Assembly (NCBI GenBank): GCA_017829075.1
Contig: JAGAJA010000057.1
Span: forward strand, 1 to 64,000
Direction of reading: 5' to 3'
DNA from: Oscillospiraceae bacterium
GTDB lineage: Bacteria; Bacillota_A; Clostridia; Oscillospirales; Ruminococcaceae
Length of the DNA stretch: 64,000 nucleotides
In this document: positions 32,990 through 41,090 of the stretch, piece by piece
Position numbering within the stretch: the first letter of the stretch is position 1
Layout: the number at the start of each line of letters is the position of its first letter
Made by a program: the position numbers and the translations under genes
The notes under the pieces: generated by a model
The model's input: only the letters and a program-made list of their open reading frames with translations
Databases searched by the model: none
What the model was told of the DNA's origin: nothing

Positions 32990-34625
32990 GTTTAGAGCGG
33001 AGCTGAGTTTCTCCGGCTGCGGCGTTGGCGGGATAGCTGTCGGTGGGATACAGCATCAGGGCGCACGGGAATATCAGGAGGACAGCTACGGCTTTTCAGA
33101 GGTGACTGCCGGAAAGCCCTTGCAGCGGTTCACGGCGGTGGTCGCGGACGGAATGAGCGGGCTTTCCGCCGGCGCGTTTGTCAGCGATTATTGCGTGAAG
33201 AAATTGCTTGAAGCGGACATCGGCGCAGAGGATACTCCGATCCATGAGCAGCTCACAAACGCTGTTCGCCGTATCAGCGGCGAAATAGCCGCCGGGGGAA
33301 GCAGGGGCGGCTCAACGCTTGCGGCGGTGGTATGTATGCCGCAGGGAGTATATTTCTGCTCGGTGGGGGACAGCCGAATATACCTGCTACGGGGCGGAGT
33401 GCTGACCCAGATCACCGAGGACGGGGATTATTTCAGCGTGCTGCTGGAACGGGTAATCAGCGGCGGGATAACCTTTGCGCAGGCATATTCCGATCCGGAC
33501 AAGGATTCCCTTTCCCAGTACATGGGCAGCGGAGCGTTTCTCACCCCGGACAGGAACATAATACCCTTTGCGCCGCGTGCCGGCGACAGGATTTTAATTT
33601 GCAGCGACGGAGTGTACAATGCTATGAGCGGCGAGGAGATATTGCAGTCGCTGACTCTAAGCGCCGGCGCAGCCGTTGAGGACATCACCGGAAGAATACT
33701 TGCAAAGGGCTACACAAATCAGGATAACTTCACAGCGGTGGTGTTGGAGTTCCTGCCGGGAGATGCGCCGGAAACCGCCGAGGCAGAGCAGGAGCAGGTT
33801 AAGTACGATAGCTGTGATTTTTCTAGCTGCACCGGATTGGGCGGCTGCGAGCGCAACGAGGACAGCTTTTTCACCGGGAACGGAGTGTTTGCTGTTGCGG
33901 ACGGACTTGGCGGTCACAAGGGCGGGGAAAAGGCGTCCAGAGCGGCGGTGGATCACATTTCCGCTCATGCGGACGGAGATTACTCCCCGGAGCGGATAAA
34001 CGAGCTGCTTGAGGGTGCGAATTCCAGCGTGCGTGCTCTTGGGGAAGGAATGTCCACCATTGCCGCGGCTTTCGCCGAGAACGGAGTTTTCACCTGCGGC
34101 AATGTTGGCGACAGCCGTGTGTATTATCTGCGCCGGGGGAAAATAATCGCGCAGACAAGGGATCATTCGGTGTGTCAGGCGGCGGTGGAGCTGGGGCAGC
34201 TCGATCCGGAGCAGATACGCGGCAGCGAGGACAGGTCGAGGCTCCTGAAAGCGCTTGGCAGCGAGAATTCGCTGAACCTGCGCCGGGACTATGCCCCGAT
34301 AGGAATACAGCTGGGTGACTCGTTCGTGGTCTGCTCGGACGGCTTCTGGGAGTATGTCCATGAGCATGAAATGGAAGTGGATCGCCTGAAATCCTCTTGC
34401 AGCGCCGAGTGGCTGAGATATATGCTGAAGCGCCTTCTGATGAAGTCCGGCGACAGAGGGGATAATTACACGGCAGTCTGCGGAATATTCACCGACCAGC
34501 CGGAGCAGGAAAAGCTGCTGCCCAAACGCCGATTTAATGCAAGATTGCTGCTTGCGGCGGGGATAGCGGCGCTTATGCTGTGTGCACTGATTGTGGTGCT
34601 TATATTCCTTGCCGGGGGAGAATAA
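32982..34625 (+). CDS. Membrane-anchored tandem PP2C-type phosphatase
   Basis: A 547-aa protein with two PP2C (PPM) domains in one chain. The first (about 15-255) has VVADGMSG, SVGDSRIYLLR and CSDGVYNAM. The second (about 265-500) has RNEDSF, VADGLGGHKGG, NVGDSRVYYLRRG, CSDGFWEYV and GDNYTAV. A C-terminal transmembrane helix (about 523-543) anchors it. The second domain keeps all the metal-binding Asp motifs; the first is more divergent (QEDSYGF in place of RNEDSF). It should dephosphorylate Ser/Thr in proteins, but no kinase gene is adjacent. The ATG at 32982 overlaps the MerR gene; a GTG at 32958 is the alternative start. Confidence 0.85.
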   Translation: MDKFRAELSFSGCGVGGIAVGGIQHQGAREYQEDSYGFSEVTAGKPLQRFTAVVADGMSGLSAGAFVSDYCVKKLLEADIGAEDTPIHEQLTNAVRRISGEIAAGGSRGGSTLAAVVCMPQGVYFCSVGDSRIYLLRGGVLTQITEDGDYFSVLLERVISGGITFAQAYSDPDKDSLSQYMGSGAFLTPDRNIIPFAPRAGDRILICSDGVYNAMSGEEILQSLTLSAGAAVEDITGRILAKGYTNQDNFTAVVLEFLPGDAPETAEAEQEQVKYDSCDFSSCTGLGGCERNEDSFFTGNGVFAVADGLGGHKGGEKASRAAVDHISAHADGDYSPERINELLEGANSSVRALGEGMSTIAAAFAENGVFTCGNVGDSRVYYLRRGKIIAQTRDHSVCQAAVELGQLDPEQIRGSEDRSRLLKALGSENSLNLRRDYAPIGIQLGDSFVVCSDGFWEYVHEHEMEVDRLKSSCSAEWLRYMLKRLLMKSGDRGDNYTAVCGIFTDQPEQEKLLPKRRFNARLLLAAGIAALMLCALIVVLIFLAGGE

Positions 34626-34709
34626 AGATCATTCCGGGCGGCACTGCGTGAGGCTGATAATTTTGATCGCTGTCTGTTAAGTTGCGGTAACAAAAAAGGA
34701 GGAGATCCC

Positions 34710-35732
34710 ATGCCCTTTACCATAGTTCGAAACGACATAACCAAAATGCGTGTGGACGCGGTGGTGAACGCCGCAAATTCTTCGCTGCTGGGCGGCGGAG
34801 GCGTTGACGGCTGTATCCACCGTGCGGCAGGGCAGGAGCTGTTGGAGGAATGCAGAACTCTCCACGGCTGCAAGACCGGGAAGGCTAAGATCACAAAGGG
34901 CTACAAAATGCCATGCAGATACATAATCCACACGGTGGGGCCGGTGTGGCAGGGCGGAGGATTCGGCGAGCGGGAGCTGTTATACTCCTGCTACAAGAAT
35001 TCTCTGGAGCTGGCGGCGCAGTACGACTGTAAAACAGTGGCTTTTCCGCTGATATCGGCTGGGATATACGGCTACCCAAAGGACAAGGCGCTGGAGGTTG
35101 CACAGCAGGCAATTGCGGATTTTCTTGAAACCCACGATATGGAGGTCACTCTGGCGGTTCTGGACAAGGCGGCGGTGGAGCTTAGCCGGGATATGTTCGA
35201 GCGCGTCAGAGAGTATGTTGACGATAGATATGTCGAGCAGCTTGAAAGCGTTGACCCACGCAGACCTGCTTTCTTCAAAATGCGGGAATCCTGCGCTCCG
35301 GTCGCAGCTTCGGCGGCTCTGGTGGACGAGGACAAGTGCTGCGTATCCGATGAAATGCGGGGACTGTCGCTGGAGGAGCGGCTGAGAAACACCGATGAGA
35401 GCTTCTCAGAGGCGCTTTTGCGGTTGATAGACGAGAAAGGGCTGACGGACGCGGAGGTTTACCGCCGGGCGAACATTGACCGCCGGCTTTTCTCAAAGAT
35501 ACGCTGTGACAGGGAATACCGTCCGAAAAAACAGACGGTGCTTGCATTCGCTCTGGCTCTGGAGCTTAGCCCTCAGGCGGCAGAGGAACTCCTGAAGCGT
35601 GCAGGATACTCCCTTTCAGACAGCATAAAGGGCGATGTTATCGTCAGGTTCTTTCTTGAAAAGAGCATTTACGATATTTATACGGTAAATCAGGCATTGT
35701 TTGAGTTCGACCAGAGCCTGATCGGTTGCTGA
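34710..35732 (+). CDS. Macro domain protein with C-terminal HTH-like region
   Basis: A 340-aa protein. Residues 1-165 form a macro domain: [30 protein letters not shown] split as the AVVNAAN and GGGGVDG ADP-ribose-binding loops, and [12 protein letters not shown]. After a linker, residues about 225-310 look like a divergent helix-turn-helix ([32 protein letters not shown]). This architecture occurs in Firmicutes but its role is poorly defined. It likely removes or reads ADP-ribose on proteins. Its neighbours (PP2C upstream, vWA downstream) suggest a signalling locus. GGAGG precedes the ATG. Confidence 0.82.
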   Translation: MPFTIVRNDITKMRVDAVVNAANSSLLGGGGVDGCIHRAAGQELLEECRTLHGCKTGKAKITKGYKMPCRYIIHTVGPVWQGGGFGERELLYSCYKNSLELAAQYDCKTVAFPLISAGIYGYPKDKALEVAQQAIADFLETHDMEVTLAVLDKAAVELSRDMFERVREYVDDRYVEQLESVDPRRPAFFKMRESCAPVAASAALVDEDKCCVSDEMRGLSLEERLRNTDESFSEALLRLIDEKGLTDAEVYRRANIDRRLFSKIRCDREYRPKKQTVLAFALALELSPQAAEELLKRAGYSLSDSIKGDVIVRFFLEKSIYDIYTVNQALFEFDQSLIGC

Positions 35733-35741
35733 GAATAACAA

Positions 35742-35873
35742 ATATCCCCCGATGTTTATTGCGTTGCCGATAGAGCAGTTCTTGATCCGCCGAGCAAAAC
35801 TCCACTTAATTAAAGATTGGGGTAATGGCTCGGCGGAACTGCCAAAGGCGGCACGCCATAAGTCGGGGGATAT
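35742..35873 (+). ncRNA. Candidate structured RNA, copy B of the motif at 27.4 kb
   Basis: It starts 10 nt after the macro gene stop. An 11-bp perfect closing stem (35742-35752 with 35863-35873) encloses the same core as copy A: TGCCGATAGAGCAGTT, CCGCCGAGCAAAA, a variable hairpin, then GGCGGAACTGCC and GGCAC. The 9-bp CCGCCGAGC/GCTCGGCGG stem is fully complementary here, while copy A keeps only its outer half. No plus-strand gene follows for 1.5 kb, so this copy cannot regulate a downstream gene in cis as it stands. It may be a 3' element, a free RNA, or an orphaned leader. Confidence 0.6.
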
Positions 35874-35911
35874 CTGTTGTGTTTGCTTATTTTTTACTTA
35901 AAGAGGATTTT

Positions 35912-36072
35912 ATACTAATAACCGTTTGAATGAGGGAAAAGATTTGCAGAGAGACAGTGCTGATATCTAGGAAAAGAAACGCAGGCGTACTGTATGTACG
36001 TCAAGTTTCTTTGACGACGATAGCAGTGCTGGATTTCTGCAAAGATTTCCTGAGTTAAAATGGTTATTAGTA
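35912..36072. mobile_element. Second MITE-like family, about 160 bp
   Basis: ATACTAATAACC at 35912-35923 is inverted as GGTTATTAGTAT at the right end (36062-36073). The whole element is a long imperfect palindrome, with a central hairpin AGAAAC...GTTTCT containing GGCGTAC/GTACGTC. It has no ORF. It ends at the stop codon of the surface-protein gene. It is unrelated in sequence to the 10.2/28.3-kb family. Confidence 0.6.
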
Positions 36073-37227
36073 TTATCTCTTTTTGCGGGAGATTACTGCC
36101 ACACCGCCTGCTGCTGCGGCAAGTCCGAGGAATGCTGCTGCGCCGGCTGCTCCGGTGTCGGGATTGCCCTTGTTGTCAGAAGCAGTGGAAGTATCGCTGG
36201 AATTATCAGCCGCGTCGGTGTCCTCAGCGGAGGAAGCGCCGTCTGCTTCGTCTTTATCGTCTGTTTCGTTAGTTTCGTCTGTTTCGGGGGCTATATCGTA
36301 GTCGGTTTCATAATCAAGAGAAGCCAGCACTTCGCCGTCTGCATTGTAGAAGGTCACGTTGGAGAGCTGCGGGTTTGAAGGCTCTTCGCCGTACTGTCCC
36401 CACATGCCGAAATCAAGCGTTGCATAGCCAGAGATCTCACCGGTCAGTCCGATGGTTGTAAGACCTACGATGGGATTTTCGCTGAAATCAAAGCGATAGA
36501 ATCCCTCTCCGGGGCCTACCTCTACCCAGTAGTCGTTCCTGTTATCCATGCAGTTGCCCATTTCAAAGGACTTCCAGCTCTCATAGGTACCGTCCTCATA
36601 TTCAAAGCCATAGGCCGACGCAGCGCCGTTCCATGCGTTCTCGCCGTTCCACTTAAATGTGAAGTCGATCGCGCCGATAGTGCCGAAATCCTCGCCAACT
36701 GCCTTTTCAATGTCGATCTTGCCGGGGAACTTGAATGCGTCGTTGTCGATGTCCTCACGAACAGCGTCAGGCAGCTTAATGTCAGGTCTTTCTACCGGGG
36801 TATCGGAGGGGGTGATTACCTTGCCGTCAGCGTCATAGAGGGTCACGCTGTCAATTGAATATGCGCCGTCTAAAGCGTCCCAGACCTGAACATAAACCAC
36901 AGGCTCTCCTGTTTTGGCGAGAAGTCCGTTTAGACCGTCCAGCTTCCATGTGGAAGTGCCAGCGGAGGTTTCCTGCACACTTGCGGCAATCCAATCGCCG
37001 TCGAGGTTGGAAATTCCTATTGAGCCTCTTACATAACCCTCGGCGGTGATAACTGCTTCGATAGAAGCCACCTTTGTGTAGTCCATGTACTCATCGGCGA
37101 TCATCTCATAGTCTGCCTTAGCGTCTGAAGAAGCCTCAACCAGCGGGGCAGCCGATACTGTTGCGGTAATTGCGCATACCGAGAAAGCGGCTGCGGTAAC
37201 AGCGCATAACGTGTTTCTTATTTTCAT
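36073..37227 (-). CDS. Surface protein with sortase-type C-terminal anchor
   Basis: A 384-aa exported protein. A signal peptide (residues 1 to about 26, ending in VSAAPLV) is followed by two beta-rich regions. The C-terminus carries NPDTG, a hydrophobic helix and RKKR, the layout of a cell-wall sorting signal (LPXTG-like, with NPDTG). The second region contains Trp and aromatic patches (FKWNGENAWNG, ESWKSFEMG) as seen in carbohydrate-binding modules, but I cannot assign one. An Asp/Glu/Thr-rich stalk (about 300-350) precedes the anchor. No sortase gene is in the window. Confidence 0.7.
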   Translation of the reverse strand: MKIRNTLCAVTAAAFSVCAITATVSAAPLVEASSDAKADYEMIADEYMDYTKVASIEAVITAEGYVRGSIGISNLDGDWIAASVQETSAGTSTWKLDGLNGLLAKTGEPVVYVQVWDALDGAYSIDSVTLYDADGKVITPSDTPVERPDIKLPDAVREDIDNDAFKFPGKIDIEKAVGEDFGTIGAIDFTFKWNGENAWNGAASAYGFEYEDGTYESWKSFEMGNCMDNRNDYWVEVGPGEGFYRFDFSENPIVGLTTIGLTGEISGYATLDFGMWGQYGEEPSNPQLSNVTFYNADGEVLASLDYETDYDIAPETDETNETDDKDEADGASSAEDTDAADNSSDTSTASDNKGNPDTGAAGAAAFLGLAAAAGGVAVISRKKR

Positions 37228-37428
37228 GATATTTTTCCTCCTGTATTTTGAGAATTTGCTGCTGCAAATTTCTTTTTTTAATTATATCACACTCTTTCCT
37301 GATTTTGGTATGCAGATTTGCATTTTTCCGACTGTATTTGTCGCTTTTCAGGCGACCATTTTTTCTTTCCGGAATGCTATACTTATGACAGTGGAAACAC
37401 AATAGTACTAATTTCGGAGGTATTTGCT

Positions 37429-38088
37429 ATGAAAAACAACGTTACAGAGCTGGTATTCATTCTTGACATGAGCGGTTCAATGGAGGGACTTACCGCTGAC
37501 ACAATCGGCGGATTCAACTCCATGATCGAAAAGCAGCGGGAGCAGGAGGGGGAGGTTCTGGTTTCTACTGTGGTATTCAACAGCGACAGCCGGGTGATTC
37601 ACGACAGAGTGCCGCTGGGCAATGTGGAGCGGCTTACAAAGGAGGATTACTCTCCGCAGGGCTGCACCGCGCTTCTTGACGCAGTGGGCGGCGCGATCCA
37701 CCACATCGGGAATATCCACAAGTACGCAAGACCGGAGGACGTGCCGGACAAGACGCTGTTTGTCATCACCACAGACGGCATGGAGAACAGCAGCCGCTTC
37801 TACGACATAAAGAAGGTGAAGTCCATGATAGAGCGCCAGCAGAAGAAATATAACTGGGAGTTCCTGTTCCTCGGCGCGAATATCGACGCCGCGGAAACCG
37901 CCGGCAGTATGGGCATTGACCGGAGGAACGCGGTGGATTACTGCGCGGACAGCAAAGGCTCCGGCAAGCTGTTCAGAGCCGTGGGCTGCGCGGTGGCTTA
38001 CGCGAGAAGCGGCGGGGAATGCTCTCAGAACGAGGAATGGCGCGAGGAGCTGGACGAGGATTTCGCTGAACGCGGCGGCAAACGCTGA
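37429..38088 (+). CDS. von Willebrand factor A domain protein
   Basis: A 219-aa cytoplasmic vWA protein. The MIDAS motif is intact (Asp13, Ser15 and Ser17 in LDMSGSM) and the later metal-site Thr and Asp lie in QGCTALLDA and TTDGMEN. The start at 37429 has CGGAGG 8 nt upstream. Bacterial vWA proteins of this length often work with PP2C phosphatases and kinases (TerY-P systems) or MoxR ATPases. Both a tandem PP2C and a MoxR gene occur in this window, but none is directly adjacent. The surface-protein gene is divergent. Confidence 0.82.
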   Translation: MKNNVTELVFILDMSGSMEGLTADTIGGFNSMIEKQREQEGEVLVSTVVFNSDSRVIHDRVPLGNVERLTKEDYSPQGCTALLDAVGGAIHHIGNIHKYARPEDVPDKTLFVITTDGMENSSRFYDIKKVKSMIERQQKKYNWEFLFLGANIDAAETAGSMGIDRRNAVDYCADSKGSGKLFRAVGCAVAYARSGGECSQNEEWREELDEDFAERGGKR

Positions 38089-38106
38089 ATTATTTGGAAA
38101 TTCCAC

Positions 38107-38135
38107 TTGACAAATGAGAAAATGTGTGGTATAAT
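38107..38135 (+). promoter_or_regulatory. Promoter of T-box-leuA
   Basis: TTGACA (38107-38112), 17-bp spacer, TATAAT (38130-38135), at the head of the T-box leader. Confidence 0.9.
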
Positions 38136-38149
38136 CCAATGTAGAATAT

Positions 38150-38406
38150 GTTGAAATGCGTTGAAAGGAAATAAAGCCCTGATTGCGATTACCAGAGAAC
38201 CGGCGGTTGGTGCGAGCCGGCAGAGCGGCAGGGTCATAGCTCCTCCTTGAGCAGAACGGCTGAACAGCAAGCTTATTAAGCCGTTTCGGGTTCTCCCGTT
38301 ATCGAGAGGCACATTGTCTGATGTGTAAGAGTGGGCAGATTATGCCAATGAGAGTGGTACCGTGGAGTTTCAAGCTTCATCTCTTGACCGAGATGGAGCT
38401 TTTTTA
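38150..38406 (+). promoter_or_regulatory. T-box riboswitch controlling leuA
   Basis: Stem I features are visible: AGAGAACCGG, then GGTTGGTGCGAGCC as the distal loop. The T-box itself is AGAGTGGTACCGTGG (38351-38365). It is followed by a terminator hairpin (38374-38385 with 38392-38403, then six T). Two overlapping CTC triplets at 38240-38245 lie where the specifier codon is expected; CTC is a Leu codon, which fits leuA. Uncharged tRNA-Leu would favour the antiterminator. Confidence 0.88.
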
Positions 38407-38486
38407 TTTTGCGGTTTGCAGTTCAACAGGTTCGATACATACCTAATTTTCCAATATGAGGGGCATTGCCCGGAAAGGACAACAAA

Positions 38487-40148
38487 ATGACAAAATCAAG
38501 TAAGTATGCAAGAAGATACTTCATGCCGCCGTTCACCTGCATGGACTGGGCGAAGAAGGACTACATCGAAAAAGCGCCGAAGTGGTGTAGCGTTGACCTG
38601 CGCGATGGAAATCAGGCGCTGATAATCCCCATGAGCCTTGATGAGAAGCTGGAATTCTTCAAGAAGCTGGTGGAGGTAGGATTCAAGGAGATCGAAATTG
38701 GCTTCCCGGCGGCTTCTGAAACGGAATATGAGTTCTGCCGCGCACTGATCGAGCAGAATCTTATCCCGGACGACGTGACCGTTCAGGTGCTGACCCAGAG
38801 CCGCGAGCACATCATTAAAAAGACCTTTGAAGCGCTGGACGGCTGCAAGAACGCTATCGTACATCTGTATAACTCCACCTCCGTTGCTCAGCGGGAGCAG
38901 GTTTTCCGCAAGAGCAAGGAGGAGATAATCGACATTGCCGTGACCGGCGCGAAGCTGCTCAAGGAGTATCGGGAAAAGACGCCGGGCAACTTCCGGTTTG
39001 AGTATTCTCCGGAGAGCTTCACCGGAACAGAGCCGGAGTTTGCGGCTGAGATATGCAACGCAGTTATCGACATCTGGCAGCCCACACCGGACTGGAAAGT
39101 CATCATAAACCTGCCGGTAACTGTTGAGGAGAGCCTGCCGCACGTTTACGCTCAGCAGGTGGAATATATGTGCAAGGTACTGCACAGCCGCGAGAGCCTT
39201 GAAATATCCCTGCACCCGCACAACGACCGCGGCTGCGGTATTGCGGACACCGAGCTGGGACTGCTGGCAGGTGCTGACAGGGTAGAGGGTACTCTGTTCG
39301 GAAACGGCGAGCGCACCGGTAATGTTGATATAGTTACTCTGGCGCTGAATATGTACTCCCACGGAGTTGAGCCGAACCTCGATTTCAGCAATCTGCCGGA
39401 GCTTGCCTCTATCTACGAAAGACTGACGAGAATGCACGTTTACGAGCGTATGCCGTACAGCGGACAGCTTGTGTTCGCGGCGTTCAGCGGCTCTCATCAG
39501 GACGCGATAGCAAAGGGCATGAAGTGGCGCGAGGAAAAGGATCCGGAGCACTGGAACGTACCGTATATTCCGATCGACCCGCACGATATCGGCAGAGAGT
39601 ACGAGGGCGATGTTATCCGCATAAACAGCCAGAGCGGAAAGGGCGGTATCGGCTACCTCATGGAGCACACCTACGGAATTTCCATGCCGCCCAAGATGCG
39701 CGAGCATTTCGGCTACATGGTAAAGGGAGTTTCCGACCACCAGCACAAGGAGCTTCACCCCAGCGAGATTTACGAGATATTCGAGAAGAATTATCTCCAG
39801 CCGCAGGGCAGGCTGAAATTCATTGAGGCGCACTATACTCAGGGCGACGACATTTCGGCAACTGTAACTATGGAAGTCGGCGGTGAGAAGCGCACATGGA
39901 AGGGCGAGGGAAATGGTCGTCTTGACGCAGTTTCCAACGCAGTGAAGTCCGGACTGGGCATTGATTACCACATTGCGACATTCTCCGAGAATGCTCTGGA
40001 GCAGTCCTCCAAGTCTAAGGCGGCTTCCTATATCGGGATTTCCAAGCCAGACGGCACAGTAAGCTGGGGCGCGGGTATTGATACAGATATCATCAGCGCG
40101 TCTGTCAAGGCTCTGGTGGCGGCTATCAACAATTCCGGGCTGATCTGA
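38487..40148 (+). CDS. leuA: 2-isopropylmalate synthase, LeuA type 2
   Basis: A 553-aa enzyme that condenses 2-oxoisovalerate with acetyl-CoA in the first committed step of leucine synthesis. It has the DLRDGNQAL substrate motif (about 42-50), the metal motif LHPHNDRG, GNGERTGN, and a C-terminal LeuA allosteric domain (about 430-553) for leucine feedback. The length and sequence fit the longer type 2 form. The ATG at 38487 follows AAGGAC at good spacing; a TTG start seven codons upstream is less likely. It is controlled by the T-box leader. Confidence 0.94.
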   Translation: MTKSSKYARRYFMPPFTCMDWAKKDYIEKAPKWCSVDLRDGNQALIIPMSLDEKLEFFKKLVEVGFKEIEIGFPAASETEYEFCRALIEQNLIPDDVTVQVLTQSREHIIKKTFEALDGCKNAIVHLYNSTSVAQREQVFRKSKEEIIDIAVTGAKLLKEYREKTPGNFRFEYSPESFTGTEPEFAAEICNAVIDIWQPTPDWKVIINLPVTVEESLPHVYAQQVEYMCKVLHSRESLEISLHPHNDRGCGIADTELGLLAGADRVEGTLFGNGERTGNVDIVTLALNMYSHGVEPNLDFSNLPELASIYERLTRMHVYERMPYSGQLVFAAFSGSHQDAIAKGMKWREEKDPEHWNVPYIPIDPHDIGREYEGDVIRINSQSGKGGIGYLMEHTYGISMPPKMREHFGYMVKGVSDHQHKELHPSEIYEIFEKNYLQPQGRLKFIEAHYTQGDDISATVTMEVGGEKRTWKGEGNGRLDAVSNAVKSGLGIDYHIATFSENALEQSSKSKAASYIGISKPDGTVSWGAGIDTDIISASVKALVAAINNSGLI

Positions 40149-40177
40149 AATAATTGAACTCATTCGACCGTTACAAT

Positions 40178-40201
40178 GCTATCGCCGAACCCGGCGATAG
40201 C
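40178..40201 (+). terminator. Hairpin after leuA
   Basis: A 10-bp perfect stem (40178-40187 with 40192-40201) lies about 30 nt after the stop codon. The U-rich tract (TCTTTTAT) starts 6 nt beyond the stem, so termination strength is uncertain. Confidence 0.55.
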
Positions 40202-40301
40202 TGCGGTCTTTTATATGGATTGACCTGCTGTGTTTTTGCTGTCTGATTTTTTGATACAATGACCCTTTTGAATAAAATTTTTGTTTTTTTGAAAAAAGGG
40301 G

Positions 40302-40330
40302 TTGACAAACTAAAAAGAATGTGATATAAT
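40302..40330 (+). promoter_or_regulatory. Promoter of the tRNA-Thr/tRNA-Tyr unit
   Basis: TTGACA (40302-40307), 17-bp spacer, TATAAT (40325-40330), about 45 nt before the first tRNA. Confidence 0.9.
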
Positions 40331-40384
40331 ATACAAGTCGTCAGGAACAAAAGGAAACAAGAAATTTGATGGCAAGCTTTTATC

Positions 40385-40460
40385 GCTGGTGTAGCTCAGC
40401 TGGTAGAGCAGCTGATTTGTAATCAGCAGGTCGGGGGTTCGAATCCGTCCACCAGCTCCA
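40385..40460 (+). tRNA. tRNA-Thr (anticodon TGT)
   Basis: A 76-nt cloverleaf with acceptor arms GCTGGTG and CACCAGC and an anticodon loop reading TTTGTAA (TGT, Thr). It has a standard T arm (GTTCGAATC), discriminator T and an encoded CCA. Confidence 0.95.
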
Positions 40461-40489
40461 TTTTTTAATGGAACAACAATTTAATATGT

Positions 40490-40574
40490 GGGAGCTTTCC
40501 CGAGTGGCCAAAGGGGACAGACTGTAAATCTGCTGCGTCATGCTTCGGTGGTTCGAATCCACCAGCTCCCACCA
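40490..40574 (+). tRNA. tRNA-Tyr (anticodon GTA)
   Basis: An 85-nt class II tRNA with a long variable arm. Acceptor arms are GGGAGCT and AGCTCCC, the anticodon loop contains GTA, and the discriminator A is followed by encoded CCA. It is cotranscribed with tRNA-Thr (29 nt apart). Confidence 0.95.
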
Positions 40575-40576
40575 AC

Positions 40577-40608
40577 AAAAAACCGCCTTAGATGGGCGGT
40601 TTTTTTGT
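40577..40608 (+). terminator. Intrinsic terminator of the tRNA unit
   Basis: Stem AACCGCC (40581-40587) with GGCGGTT (40595-40601), then seven T; immediately after tRNA-Tyr. Confidence 0.9.
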
Positions 40609-40724
40609 TGGTGGGAGCGTGGCATCATTTTCCTTAGCGGTCGGAGGGACCGCTATTTTGCTTCGCAAAACCGGAAAATGACGCAGGGCGATTTTAAAGA
40701 GGATAAGCGTATCTTTTTCACAGA

Positions 40725-40981
40725 AATCTTTTTTGTATAGCATAGACAAGTTTTGCCGCGCGAACAAGCGCGGCAAAACCTCCGATTTTTCTCGCCGTCC
40801 CGGAGTGGGACGGCGTTTTTGCTGTATATACCAGATTTACTATCTCGCAGGAAACTGCCCGCAAAAAAATGAAAAATCTCGTGCGCCATTATAGCGGTTT
40901 CGTGGCTCTTTCCTGAAAATCTATTTTGTATAGCATAGACAGTCGAGTGCCTCGACACGCATTTTCGCGCGTCGAGGCACT
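40725..40981. repeat. Two repeated modules: 18-bp direct repeat plus hairpin
   Basis: TTTTGTATAGCATAGACA occurs at 40731-40748 and 40924-40941, each time shortly after AAATCT. Each copy is followed within 2-6 nt by a strong hairpin: 40751-40778 (11-bp arms) and 40947-40980 (14-bp arms, one mismatch). A terminator-like hairpin (40794-40814, then GTTTTT) lies between. There are no ORFs. The modules may be duplicated terminators or small-RNA ends. Confidence 0.6.
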
Positions 40982-41090
40982 TTTCCTTTTATGTATTACA
41001 TTTCCAGTTGAAAAAATAAAAATTAGGTAATATAAGTGAATCAGTCTCTGACAGATTGGTCAATAATCCTTGAAAAATACATAGTACAAA

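Noticed and set aside
34710..35732. Macro gene plus neighbours as a prophage or toxin-antitoxin (DarTG) system
   Set aside because: No DarT-like ADP-ribosyltransferase is adjacent, and no phage genes are present.
40385..40574. tRNA genes as an integration site with an integrase island
   Set aside because: No integrase gene and no clear duplicate of the tRNA 3' end was seen downstream, although composition changes at 41 kb.
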